Source of the DNA: Allomuricauda sp.
Lineage (GTDB): Bacteria; Bacteroidota; Bacteroidia; Flavobacteriales; Flavobacteriaceae
NCBI RefSeq assembly: GCF_002699205.1
Contig: NZ_PABT01000004.1
Coordinates: forward strand, 1 to 54,175
Direction: 5' to 3'
Length of the DNA stretch: 54,175 bases
Under the pieces are notes generated by a model that worked only from the letters and a program-made list of their open reading frames with translations, had not been told where the DNA came from and ran no database searches. Below are positions 7,991 through 15,725 of this stretch, one piece after another. Positions within the stretch are counted from its first letter, which is position 1. Each line of letters begins with the position of its first letter. The translations under genes and the position numbers were made by a program.

Positions 7991-8374
7991 ATGCCAAAAC
8001 CTATATTTAACGAGTGGTATGAATCATACGAGCACGAAGAAAAAGAAGAGTTTAAAGACTTATGGGAACAAATTTGGAATATATTAATCTTGATCGCATA
8101 TCCAACTCCAAATATGTATGATACAGAGTTCAGTCTAAACAAAGAAGACAAAAAATCCTTGGACAAGATGATAACAGACGAATGTAAAAAGAAGTTACAG
8201 ATAAAACATAGTTACTGGTTAAGAAAAAATAAAAAGTTGTCCGAATGTAAACATGAAGTTTGGCTTGTTGTCGATAGTATGACATTTTTTATTGATTGCG
8301 TTGCGGAAGGAGGCAGTTGCGACCCTAATTACAGAGGATTAACGGAATTCAATCCACCAACCTTAAAATTTTAA
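7991..8374 (+). CDS. Hypothetical protein, 127 aa
   Basis: Acidic and probably helical (N-terminus NEWYESYEHEEKEEFKDLWE), with no recognised domain. The C-terminal third contains Cys residues and ends PPTLKF. It follows the kinase-like gene in the same direction after 39 bp. Its stop at 8372-8374 directly abuts the stop of the minus-strand micro-ORF at 8375. Confidence 0.72.
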   Translation: MPKPIFNEWYESYEHEEKEEFKDLWEQIWNILILIAYPTPNMYDTEFSLNKEDKKSLDKMITDECKKKLQIKHSYWLRKNKKLSECKHEVWLVVDSMTFFIDCVAEGGSCDPNYRGLTEFNPPTLKF

Positions 8375-8497
8375 TTATCGTATATTTCTTTGCCATCGAT
8401 AGAGTGCCTTGTATAGGATGGCTTTTCGTTTGAAGTACATTGCACGGCTGAAGCATCGTAGAGTAAACTGAATAATCGGCCGAGAGTGGTCAATCAT
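8375..8497 (-). CDS. Basic micro-ORF A, 40 aa
   Basis: Starts ATG at 8497 and ends one base after the plus-strand gene. It encodes a highly basic peptide whose C-terminal half, AILYKALYRWQRNIR, is matched by LLYKALYRWQR in the adjacent micro-ORF B, so the two are paralogous pieces. Copy A of the 62-bp repeat (8500-8561) lies immediately upstream and would act as the promoter. The shared motif between two frames argues that they are coding or descend from a coding sequence. Function unknown. Confidence 0.5.
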   Translation of the reverse strand: MIDHSRPIIQFTLRCFSRAMYFKRKAILYKALYRWQRNIR

Positions 8498-8499
8498 AA

Positions 8500-8561
8500 T
8501 GTATTTGTATATATATAAAGGCTATTTATATTTTTATATTTTAAAATTCGTCACTCTTTGC
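8500..8561. repeat. 62-bp duplicated promoter/3'-end segment, copy A
   Basis: Matches copy B at 8941-9002 with about 7 mismatches in 62 positions, by hand alignment. Copy B covers the last codons of the aquaporin gene and its downstream AT-rich flank. Copy A, read in the aquaporin frame, still gives A-K-S-D-E-F-stop, against A-K-R-D-E-F-stop. Each copy sits directly upstream of a minus-strand gene start (8497 and 8938), so the duplicated unit carries a promoter. Confidence 0.7.
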
Positions 8562-8605
8562 CAGCGGTAGAGTGCTTTGTAGAGCAGTGGTCTTGACGTC
8601 TTCAT
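8534..8605 (-). CDS. Basic micro-ORF B, 23 aa (paralogue of micro-ORF A or its relic)
   Basis: Its ATG at 8605-8603 immediately follows the TGA of the upstream gene at 8608-8606. The 23 residues contain LLYKALYRWQR, nearly identical to the C-terminal part of micro-ORF A, then diverge where the 62-bp repeat begins. It may be a truncated copy left by the duplication or a genuine short peptide translated by re-initiation. Confidence 0.3.
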   Translation of the reverse strand: MKTSRPLLYKALYRWQRVTNFKI

Positions 8606-8938
8606 TCAAAGTTTTAATTTTCCATCAGACTTTCCTAAGTCCAACAGTGTTATTGCTCCTCGGTAATCGTTACGGAATTTGTTGTATTTGTCTTTTAAAT
8701 CTGGAAATTCTTTAAACAAAAAGCTTCTTAAAAAGGAATTTTCTGCTTGTAAAGATTTAATTAGGTCCCTATTTTCCTTTATTACATCTGTCAGTTTTTT
8801 CTTATTCATACCGTTTTTTTCAAGATAATTTAATCGTCGGTGAACCCTGGTTTTAAATTCGTTTACGAATGTTATGAACTTTTTCAATTCTTTTCTCACG
8901 ACAACATTATTAGCCATTTTGTATGTGTATATGATCAT
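8606..8938 (-). CDS. Hypothetical coiled-coil protein, 110 aa
   Basis: Basic helical protein with coiled-coil potential over about residues 12-75, including LTDVIKENRDLIKSLQAENS. No domain recognised. The first Met of the frame is 8938; a Met at residue 7 (MANNVVV) is at least as plausible, because it places the TATA-rich repeat copy B (8941-9002) further upstream. Downstream of the aquaporin in the same direction. Confidence 0.72.
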   Translation of the reverse strand: MIIYTYKMANNVVVRKELKKFITFVNEFKTRVHRRLNYLEKNGMNKKKLTDVIKENRDLIKSLQAENSFLRSFLFKEFPDLKDKYNKFRNDYRGAITLLDLGKSDGKLKL

Positions 8939-8940
8939 AT

Positions 8941-9002
8941 TGTATTTATATATACATAAAGTTTATTTATATTTTTTTATTTTAAAATTCATCTCTCTTT
9001 GC
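8941..9002. repeat. 62-bp duplicated promoter/3'-end segment, copy B
   Basis: Partner of copy A at 8500-8561. It runs from the aquaporin C-terminal codons through the AT-rich spacer to just upstream of the gene starting at 8938. It contains TATATAAATACA on the minus strand, a plausible TATA box for that gene. Confidence 0.7.
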
Positions 9003-9704
9003 TGTAAACATGAACAATGCACCTGCTAGTGCACCACCTGCTAATGGACCAACTGCGTATACCCAAATATCATCGTAGTATTCGCGGAAGATTGGTAGTG
9101 CTAAACCAACTGCTGGGTTGAATGCACCGCCGGAGATATGGCCTGCTGCTTTGGCTGCAGCCGTGACAGTTAAACCAATGGCCAAGCCAAAGAAGGAGTT
9201 TCCAGCTTGTGCTTTGGTGGTAGCTACGTTCAATACCACGGTTGCTAATGCAAAGGTAAATACGGCTTCCACCAACAAAGCGATACCGACACTGACGTCA
9301 GCATGTACTTTTGGGTAGCTGACCTTTTCACCGATATCGTCCAATACCAACATTGGTACTAGTGCGCCTAAGAATGCACCGGCAATTTGTGCTACCATGT
9401 ATAGTAATCCACGTAGTAAACCAATTTTACCGCGAATAAATACAGCCAAGGTCACTGCTGGGTTTAAGTGCGCGCCGCTTACATGACCTAAAGCAAAGAT
9501 CATTACGGCCAAGATGGACCCGATGCCAAGTGCGTCTGCGCCCATGGCAATGACTGCGGTGAGGAATAAGGTACCAACTGCTTCTGCTGTCATTTGCTGG
9601 TAAATATTAGATTCGGCTGAGTTTTGTTTTGTGTTAATGCTACTTAGTAAACCGGCGGATTCTTCATCGCCTTCTGCTCGTTGTACAATATCAAATCGGT
9701 TCAT
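8982..9704 (-). CDS. Aquaporin / major intrinsic protein (water or small-solute channel)
   Basis: A six-helix channel of 240 aa. Both pore-lining NPA motifs are present: GAHLNPAVTLAVF at residues 81-83 and GGAFNPAVGLAL at 196-198. The second is unusual. Almost all aquaporins have Arg right after it (NPAR), forming the ar/R selectivity filter, whereas here the residue is Val, which predicts a wider or less proton- and ion-selective filter. The N-terminal 35 residues are acidic and cytosolic. Aquaglyceroporins are known in some chlorella viruses, so a viral MIP has precedent. Likely site: host or virus-modified membrane. Confidence 0.93.
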   Translation of the reverse strand: MNRFDIVQRAEGDEESAGLLSSINTKQNSAESNIYQQMTAEAVGTLFLTAVIAMGADALGIGSILAVMIFALGHVSGAHLNPAVTLAVFIRGKIGLLRGLLYMVAQIAGAFLGALVPMLVLDDIGEKVSYPKVHADVSVGIALLVEAVFTFALATVVLNVATTKAQAGNSFFGLAIGLTVTAAAKAAGHISGGAFNPAVGLALPIFREYYDDIWVYAVGPLAGGALAGALFMFTAKRDEF

Positions 9705-9810
9705 AGTTTTTTATTACTTTCATGGGCTAGTAATATAGGTATTTTAAGTAAAATTATTTCGAAATTTAAAATATTTTTTTGGCTATAAATTAATTGTATA
9801 TTTTAAAAAA
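9705..9810. promoter_or_regulatory. Divergent promoter region, aquaporin / unknown operon
   Basis: A 106-bp AT-rich gap between divergent starts, without ORFs. On the plus side it contains ggctataaat and a TATATTTTAAAAAAATG arrangement. The minus side has TACCTATATTACTAGCCC about 25-45 bases from the aquaporin ATG. No repeats or CACGTG core are present here. Confidence 0.45.
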
Positions 9811-10266
9811 ATGGGACTACCAATTACGAAAATTGCGAGCTGGCAACGATATCGCAATAGTAATACCTACGCACAAGATCCGGAATGGGAAACTTATCGA
9901 ACGTTGGATATTGATCCTTTCACATTTATTCGATATAATTTCGGTAGATTTCGCAATGATATATACAAGTATGGTTTGGAAGAACCACCATATGTGACAT
10001 CAAAAAGTATATATTTGTATGTGGATGGGCTTCGGCTCATTAAAGTGTCACGGCCTTCAGATGAAACATTAGATATAGAATTCAGAAACGAGGAAGTCGC
10101 CGGTCATTTCGCAAATTCGTCAGAAGTGGTCATTGGAAATCGTACAAAATATCGCGAGATATTTGACGAAAAATTTAACTTGAAAAGTTATTACCCAAGT
10201 AAATACTACTTCACGTGGCCATTTAATCGTTACGTTTTAGTGCAACCAAAGAGTATAGAGATATAA
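9811..10266 (+). CDS. Hypothetical protein, 151 aa
   Basis: First gene of a plus-strand run to 12714. A soluble protein rich in Tyr, Phe and Arg with alternating hydrophobic residues, suggesting beta structure (SIYLYVDGLRLIKVS). No family recognised. The ATG at 9811 follows a run of seven A and a TATA-like stretch. Its stop overlaps the next ATG by one base (TAATG), so translation may be coupled. Confidence 0.75.
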   Translation: MGLPITKIASWQRYRNSNTYAQDPEWETYRTLDIDPFTFIRYNFGRFRNDIYKYGLEEPPYVTSKSIYLYVDGLRLIKVSRPSDETLDIEFRNEEVAGHFANSSEVVIGNRTKYREIFDEKFNLKSYYPSKYYFTWPFNRYVLVQPKSIEI

Positions 10267-10649
10267 TGCCTCTGGTGACATACGACCACCTCAAATACAA
10301 TTTAGACTCATTTGCCACAGAGAGTATTTCTGCTTTTCAAAAAAATGGATACTACCTTGTCAATGTCGGTTTACTAACCAATTCTCCGGGAGTCATGTTT
10401 GCATTGTCTTACGTGGAGCGTGTCGATGATTCACAATTGCATTCTTTGAAATCTATTTTTTATAAACTTGGTGCAAAAAGTGTCACAACCGAATTGAACA
10501 ATATGAATAATAAGATATATTTTCAAGTACACGTTCAAGGTGCATCAAAACCCGGTGTTTGTACAAAAATATATAAATACATTCCACCATTACCTGTAAT
10601 ACTATTACTTGTTTTATGTCTGTACGAAATGAACAAAGAGGTGCTCTAG
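10266..10649 (+). CDS. Hypothetical tail-anchored protein, 127 aa
   Basis: Soluble N-terminal 105 residues followed by one C-terminal hydrophobic helix (PPLPVILLLVLCLYEM), a tail-anchor topology. The alternating strand and helix pattern resembles its neighbours, and a distant relationship among these three genes is possible, but no motif proves it. It begins in a one-base overlap with the previous stop, and its end overlaps the next gene by 34 bp. Confidence 0.72.
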   Translation: MPLVTYDHLKYNLDSFATESISAFQKNGYYLVNVGLLTNSPGVMFALSYVERVDDSQLHSLKSIFYKLGAKSVTTELNNMNNKIYFQVHVQGASKPGVCTKIYKYIPPLPVILLLVLCLYEMNKEVL

Positions 10650-11296
10650 TAAATATGATAGATATGAAAAATGTAGAAACAGAAGATAAGACCATTATAG
10701 TAAATTTGTTGCAAACCATATCTAGTAGTGGTAATGTTTCGTATTCATTTAAAATTTTTCCTACTATCATTTACTTGACAGTTGTAACGATTGGAAAACT
10801 AGAATTGACACTCCTGGACCGCCTTTACCTAACGTCAGAAAGAGTCAAGTCCATTTATATTGATTTACTGTCCAAATCCATTGTGATCAAGATAAAAAAA
10901 ATAAAAGCACAAGACAGGATCACAATTAAAAAGCGAATACTATGCAACAATTCCGATGTGAAAGAGGCTGCGAGTAAATTTATTAAGGAACATGCAATTA
11001 TACGATCGGAAGACGATAGACTTCTTGTAGCAATTGTAACTTTATTTTTTAAATGGACATGGCAGTCGGTAGCTTGTGACATTTCCATCAAAAGAGAAGG
11101 GGATAATTACATCTGCCTCATTTCCAATTTGCTTGGAATATCCTATAAACAACTACAATCGTTGGAGTCGCTAGGCAATTGGGTCCATAACATTACATTT
11201 GATTTTGAAAACAAGTCCGTGTTGACGTTTAATGTTTCTAGAACAGAAACTATAAATGATAATACAACTTCTTATAAACGCGTAAAGTACAGTTAA
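10616..11296 (+). CDS. Hypothetical protein, 226 aa
   Basis: Mixed alpha/beta soluble protein with several Lys/Arg-rich stretches (KIKKIKAQDRITIKKR around residues 90-108). No family recognised. Internal Met residues at 14 and 17 are alternative starts that would remove the 34-bp overlap with the upstream gene. Co-directional with its neighbours, probably in one transcription unit. Confidence 0.72.
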   Translation: MSVRNEQRGALVNMIDMKNVETEDKTIIVNLLQTISSSGNVSYSFKIFPTIIYLTVVTIGKLELTLLDRLYLTSERVKSIYIDLLSKSIVIKIKKIKAQDRITIKKRILCNNSDVKEAASKFIKEHAIIRSEDDRLLVAIVTLFFKWTWQSVACDISIKREGDNYICLISNLLGISYKQLQSLESLGNWVHNITFDFENKSVLTFNVSRTETINDNTTSYKRVKYS

Positions 11297-11306
11297 ATGT
11301 ATATCT

Positions 11307-11594
11307 ATGTTCCACTACATAACATATTATTTATTATTATATGTATGTATCCTATGCTGTATCACGACCTCGATCATAACGTACTATTATTGCAATAGAA
11401 GCAGCAAACGCAGTATTTCATCGAGGGAACGGAATATCATTGGCTACAGCCAAAATTGGAAATGTAATAATTGTCAAAAATTGATGATAAGTCGTTTCAG
11501 ATTGACAAATATAAAAAAACGTACATATGCAATCTGTATGTCTTGTAGTAATCAATTTACACTCATTGATAAACCAGAACAATGTTTAGTGTAA
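11307..11594 (+). CDS. Membrane-anchored zinc-finger protein related to HNH/treble-clef fold, 95 aa
   Basis: An N-terminal transmembrane helix (about residues 6-27) is followed by YSQNWKCNNCQKLM and then CMSC about 30 residues later, giving two CxxC pairs. The wording QNWKCNxCxKLL is typical of the first half of viral HNH endonucleases, but here the central His residues of the catalytic beta-beta-alpha metal site are absent. I therefore see a structural zinc finger, perhaps a membrane-tethered descendant of an HNH nuclease, not an active enzyme. It overlaps the next gene by 13 bp. Confidence 0.7.
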   Translation: MFHYITYYLLLYVCILCCITTSIITYYYCNRSSKRSISSRERNIIGYSQNWKCNNCQKLMISRFRLTNIKKRTYAICMSCSNQFTLIDKPEQCLV

Positions 11595-12070
11595 AACGTC
11601 ATCAAACCGATTTTGATATCGATAAAAGCGGACATGACCCAGAAGAACTATACCACACGACATCCGTCAATTTGATCGTAGTCGCCCGGCTGCAGGTGGA
11701 GGACCATTTGTGCGTCACCAAAGGTATGTTTGAAATACAACGACCGGGTACCATGTGGATCCCACTAGCGGTCCTACGCTGGTACTACGCACAAAGCCGA
11801 GAAAATGCCGTAGCAAATATCAAATGCATGTACGACAATGCTACCTGGATACTACGGCATATGGAGTTAAATGAGAAGGATAAAAATCGTTTGAAAAAAT
11901 TAATTAGGAACAGCCACAAAGGGATTCGAAAATTACAAACTACCTACATTAAAGACGTAAATATTGTCGCCAGATTAGCAAATATGGTGTCTGCAACAAC
12001 TGGCGACTTATTTGAGCTACCGGGCAGTCCAAAGAATAAAAAAGTAAATAGGCATAATTACTTTGATTAG
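11582..12070 (+). CDS. Hypothetical protein, 162 aa
   Basis: Soluble, with a strand-rich first half (residues 25-70) and a helical basic second half (NEKDKNRLKKLIRNSHKGIRK). No family recognised. Begins inside the 3' end of the upstream gene and is followed after 41 bp by the F-box-like gene. Confidence 0.73.
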   Translation: MFSVKRHQTDFDIDKSGHDPEELYHTTSVNLIVVARLQVEDHLCVTKGMFEIQRPGTMWIPLAVLRWYYAQSRENAVANIKCMYDNATWILRHMELNEKDKNRLKKLIRNSHKGIRKLQTTYIKDVNIVARLANMVSATTGDLFELPGSPKNKKVNRHNYFD

Positions 12071-12111
12071 TCTTAATATATAATAACATAATAGATATTT
12101 TAGTTTAAAAA

Positions 12112-12714
12112 ATGAGTTTAAGCGAAGACGTCCTCTCGCACCTTTTCCACTTCTTCTGCTCTATGCAGGATGCTTGTAGATTTTTAATCGCTATGAATAT
12201 CAAACCAAATGGTATTTATTGTGAATTGCTGCGCCGGGCCTTCGTGACACCAACAAACCAACCATTTTCCTATCGCAAATTCAACCGTTACATTTATAAA
12301 GCCAATGGAAAAATGTCGGCTCTCGCAGGTTATAAAATAGTGGACACCCGGTACATACGAAAGCATCCAGTAATTTTTACGTCGAATGCCTTGCAGCTGA
12401 CCGGTATTCAGCTGGATACACGAACGAAATGGAAATGCCATCTCAATTTACAAGATCCAACTGGGTTTTATCATCTGCGCATGAAAGGTTTCATCCATTA
12501 TTTTTGCAAGAGTAACGATTACAAGGCATCACAATTTGAAAAATTTTTTGGTCAGCGTAAATTAACCGTTATGAGCCCGAAATTACATACTTGTTTTACC
12601 AAGTCTAGAGATAATTTTGACCAATATGTCATTTTAACATTTGCAATATATTTTGATCCAATTGAACAACTTTTTTTCCCTTTCGCTTCTTGTTTCCAAT
12701 TTTTGTCTCGGTGA
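12112..12714 (+). CDS. F-box-like protein, 200 aa
   Basis: The first 35 residues (LSEDVLSHLFHFFCSMQDAC) follow the F-box pattern of an LPxDVLxxIFxFL helix followed by a D-containing second helix, which would bind SKP1 in a cullin ubiquitin ligase. The rest has no recognised substrate-binding repeat. Viral F-box proteins are known in poxviruses and other large viruses. TTTAAAAAATG marks the start. The last 86 bp overlap the opposing gene tail to tail. Confidence 0.72.
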   Translation: MSLSEDVLSHLFHFFCSMQDACRFLIAMNIKPNGIYCELLRRAFVTPTNQPFSYRKFNRYIYKANGKMSALAGYKIVDTRYIRKHPVIFTSNALQLTGIQLDTRTKWKCHLNLQDPTGFYHLRMKGFIHYFCKSNDYKASQFEKFFGQRKLTVMSPKLHTCFTKSRDNFDQYVILTFAIYFDPIEQLFFPFASCFQFLSR

Positions 12715-13237
12715 TACATTTATCATGCAAATATTTATCATATAATTTGGCTACGGTCAAGACGGATGCGGGCAAAGTAATTGGTATTTCGTCAAAATTC
12801 TCAGATTCGGCATAGATGTATTTTCTATAGGATTTGTTCTGCGCTTCTAACGCGTCAACGTTTTTCAATAATAAAGAAATTGTTTGTTGCAGCGTCACTA
12901 TGGTACCATTGGTCACTGGTATTTTTGGAACAGTAAAAACATTACACAATTGTCGCAAATTGTTCAAGACCAGGCCAGAATTTTTATGCGTGCATCGTTT
13001 CCACGCACTGAATCTAGTTATGTATTCCTTCGATATTTCTTGTATACACGCATCGGCCCAATCGGTTAAATTTTCAAACGGTAAATTGCCAATAAATACT
13101 TCTACTCCATTGCATGTTGTTTTAAATACCATACCCAACTCGTCTATGGTCCCGACGTAATATTTCTCTTTAAAGTGAAAATAAATTTCATCATTTTTGC
13201 TGATCAAGGATGCATTGATTAAATGGATTAAACTCAT
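12629..13237 (-). CDS. Hypothetical protein with a possible RAMA-like N-terminal domain, about 202 aa
   Basis: The preferred start is the Met at 13237 (MSLIHLINASL), not the first Met at 13282, because it leaves 56 bp for a divergent promoter shared with the 58-aa gene. Residues 10-65 contain a beta-hairpin-like run ending LTDWADACIQE. This resembles the end of RAMA/DUF4357-type small modules (typically ...SPSAWA), but similarity is slight. The C-terminus is Lys-rich. Overlaps the F-box-like gene by 86 bp at the 3' ends. Confidence 0.7.
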   Translation of the reverse strand: MSLIHLINASLISKNDEIYFHFKEKYYVGTIDELGMVFKTTCNGVEVFIGNLPFENLTDWADACIQEISKEYITRFSAWKRCTHKNSGLVLNNLRQLCNVFTVPKIPVTNGTIVTLQQTISLLLKNVDALEAQNKSYRKYIYAESENFDEIPITLPASVLTVAKLYDKYLHDKCITETKIGNKKRKGKKVVQLDQNILQMLK

Positions 13238-13293
13238 TTTAATCACTAAAAGTATAAGTTGTATATTAGTAAAATTGGACAAACGTAAACAGT

Positions 13294-13470
13294 ATGCCCA
13301 AAGTCAGAGAGATTATTACAAACAGTATTAACAGTGGAAAATATACCTACGCTCGACAAAACATGAAGATAAATACAAATTTTGAGCGACAAGTTCGTGG
13401 TCACAATCGCTACACGATGTACAACACGTATCAAAAAAGAGGTGGTAAGAACTGGTCAGGGTTCAAGTAG
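13294..13470 (+). CDS. Small basic protein, 58 aa
   Basis: A 58-codon frame in the gap between two larger genes, divergent from the gene starting at 13237. It is strongly basic, with many Arg, Lys, Asn and Tyr (GHNRYTMYNTYQKRGGKNW) and no acidic patches, so it could bind nucleic acid. TATATTAG lies about 30 nt upstream. A run of eight A follows the stop. No family recognised; composition and position favour a real gene. Confidence 0.5.
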   Translation: MPKVREIITNSINSGKYTYARQNMKINTNFERQVRGHNRYTMYNTYQKRGGKNWSGFK

Positions 13471-13548
13471 TTAAAAAAAACGTTTACAAATTAAAATATA
13501 TTATACAGTATTTGTTGTTAAAAAGTGTTCCTCGATAATTAAAGCAAG

Positions 13549-14898
13549 ATGCTCCCATTTTACAAGTGTTTTATCAATTGTGTTTGTATGAACAGCCTCT
13601 ACATTATGTATTTTTGGCTCGGTTTCTGCCTGACCGCGCCTTCCATCATCATTCAATATACTTTCGTCAATAGCTTTCACCTCGGTGTGGTCGAACTCGC
13701 TGAAATTGCCGGGGTTATCAGCGTTGCTTGGGCCCTGAAACCTTTTATCGGATGGTTTGTTGACTTCCTGTCCAATTTCATCAGCCCGAGGTTCCAAGTC
13801 AGTTTTTCCTATTGTCTCTCTGGCTTCGCCTTGTCCTGTATCAACTTGTGTCCACGCCTCTGGTACTTTGTTCTTTGCCTTTTTTTTTCGTCGCTTTTTC
13901 TTGCGTTTGCCGACGTCGTTCAAGACAGCATCCTTGTTCGCAGCCTCCGCAACACCAGCATCGACAAGCGTGGTAGCGTCCAGAGTTTTGCTTGGTTTTG
14001 CAGGAGCTTTGGTAGTATTCTTGGGTGCCTTCTTTCTGCGCTTTTTTCTTTTCACCGGAACCGGTTTGCTATTGTTGCCAGCATCCACCTTGGTGGTGTC
14101 TGTTGCGCTTTGAATATAAGGATCCATAAAAACACTTACAGGGAGAAGCAATTGAAAATACGAGAAATATTTTGCGACAAAGAAGTGCTCTTGTTCTCCT
14201 TGCTCTTGTTTTTCTTTGCATACGAACCAGGAGACTCGTCTATTTTTGAATACCAGTTATTGAAACACTACAAGGTACAACCAGCTGTTTTAGCCGCGGC
14301 GCAAATCATTGCCTTTGGTATGATCATGGTGGCCAGTGCCCTGTTTCAACGGTACCTTCGACAATACAATGCCGTAGGGTTGGTTACGGTAACTTCCACA
14401 GTATGCCTTGGTGTTTTCGTTGCCAGGAACTTGTTCTTGACCAAACGCATCGATGTTCCAGTGAACGTATTTTTTATCGGCAACGTTGCTATCAATACGT
14501 TTTTTGGCCACCTCAGCTTCCTTCCATTGGCTGTTATCTCAACAACACTATGCAAACCGGGCGTCGAAGCAACCATGTATGCCTACTTTATGGCACTGAC
14601 TAATTTTTCCTCTATCATCAGCCGTGAGCTGAGCGGGATCTTGGCATCTGGCATTGGCATCAAGAAGCAACTACAAGTCAGCAATGAAAAATACGATTGG
14701 TTCTACGGTATCTGTATCGTGTTGGACATCATAGGAATCATCGTTGTGTTCCTACTACTAGTGTCGCTGCCAATTCGGACCAAGGAAAAACGCGAAATTG
14801 AATTGACAGAGTTTGACCACGAACTAGATGAAGAAGATTTTAACACAATTGCTGAAGATAAGAATGATTCTGATTTGGTGGACATTGATTTGAACTAA
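13549..14898 (+). CDS. BT1-family transporter (folate/biopterin transporter-like, MFS)
   Basis: A 449-aa multi-span carrier with about 12 hydrophobic segments and a cytosolic acidic tail. Two landmarks fit the BT1 family: WALKPFIGWFVDF at residues 61-73, matching the WxxKPxxGxxxD signature, and ADVVQDSILVR at 121-131, matching ADVVxDA. The family moves pteridines, folates or S-adenosylmethionine in kinetoplastids, plants and algae, so acquisition from an algal host is likely. Codon use in the first 200 codons is GC-richer than its neighbours and completely avoids TTA, CTA and TCA. It overlaps the opposing gene by 59 bp at the 3' end. Confidence 0.85.
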   Translation: MLPFYKCFINCVCMNSLYIMYFWLGFCLTAPSIIIQYTFVNSFHLGVVELAEIAGVISVAWALKPFIGWFVDFLSNFISPRFQVSFSYCLSGFALSCINLCPRLWYFVLCLFFSSLFLAFADVVQDSILVRSLRNTSIDKRGSVQSFAWFCRSFGSILGCLLSALFSFHRNRFAIVASIHLGGVCCALNIRIHKNTYREKQLKIREIFCDKEVLLFSLLLFFFAYEPGDSSIFEYQLLKHYKVQPAVLAAAQIIAFGMIMVASALFQRYLRQYNAVGLVTVTSTVCLGVFVARNLFLTKRIDVPVNVFFIGNVAINTFFGHLSFLPLAVISTTLCKPGVEATMYAYFMALTNFSSIISRELSGILASGIGIKKQLQVSNEKYDWFYGICIVLDIIGIIVVFLLLVSLPIRTKEKREIELTEFDHELDEEDFNTIAEDKNDSDLVDIDLN

Positions 14899-15673
14899 GT
14901 TTGCTTTTAAAGTAACCACGAATCAAAGCTTCCTGTTGACGAATCAATCGCTTGTAATTGGCGGAGACAGCATAGTAGCGACCGGACAAGAAACGACTGA
15001 TCTGTATTCGCAAAGCCACCAGCCGAGCAAAGTAGGTGCTGTGTTCGACATCTACCAACTCATCTAATGATATATCTGTATTGCAACGATGCCGTATGAT
15101 TTCCCATGCCTCGAGTAAATGGCTGTATGCATTTGGCGTCAAGAAAAATTGACCAGTTACTTCTGCACTGTTTAAAAAAGACCCTCTGTACCTAAGCGTC
15201 TTCATTATCGCCGCTTCGGCTGGATTTTCCATTGTAGTTCTTCCTTCGCCAATAATTTGCGCTTGTCCTTGCAACGACTGGTTGTATTTCGATAGGTTCA
15301 TTTTTGTTTCGTATGCCAAGGAGTCAGTATTGGCGGTCGTCAATGCCTCTTGGCCCTTATCGTTTCGCGAGTCCCATAGTTTTGACAGTGGCTCATTCGA
15401 GAATCCAGCAACTTGCATGATAAATCTATAGTATTTATCTTGTAAGACCTTTTCTCGGGCAAATATCCGATTTTGAACCAAATTTATTACTGGTCCTGGA
15501 AGTTTCGTATTTGTCCCACCTGTTAGGTCGTCTGCTCTCGCTTGCATGCTATCTAGTGTATCACCATCATCCTTATCTTTCTTCATAATTTCCTTGTCAA
15601 TTTTAATGACCGGAGACTGATCTTTTCTAGGACCCATCACATTGTTGTTAAAAATATATTTGGTATCTTCCAT
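14840..15673 (-). CDS. Hypothetical protein, 277 aa
   Basis: Soluble and mostly helical, no membrane segments. The frame opens upstream at 15742, but the Met at 15673 is preferred because GTATTTATAG lies about 20-28 nt upstream on the minus strand; this also removes overlap with the divergent gene at 15726. The C-terminus is basic (YKRLIRQQEALIRGYFKSK). Abundance of Gln, Asn and Ala and lack of cysteines until the end would suit a virion or core protein, but no family was recognised. Confidence 0.75.
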   Translation of the reverse strand: MEDTKYIFNNNVMGPRKDQSPVIKIDKEIMKKDKDDGDTLDSMQARADDLTGGTNTKLPGPVINLVQNRIFAREKVLQDKYYRFIMQVAGFSNEPLSKLWDSRNDKGQEALTTANTDSLAYETKMNLSKYNQSLQGQAQIIGEGRTTMENPAEAAIMKTLRYRGSFLNSAEVTGQFFLTPNAYSHLLEAWEIIRHRCNTDISLDELVDVEHSTYFARLVALRIQISRFLSGRYYAVSANYKRLIRQQEALIRGYFKSKLSSNQCPPNQNHSYLQQLC

Positions 15674-15725
15674 ATTACAGCTTTTAGTAAGTCTATAAAT
15701 ACATATATAGATAAATGATACAAAT

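Noticed and set aside
8982..8996. Aquaporin tail KRDEF as an ER-retrieval (KDEL-like) signal
   Set aside because: The C-terminus of aquaporins faces the cytosol, where KDEL receptors cannot bind, and the last residue is Phe.
13246..13434. Minus-strand 62-codon frame
   Set aside because: It lies antisense to the better-supported 58-aa basic gene, has no coherent composition and crosses the divergent promoter.
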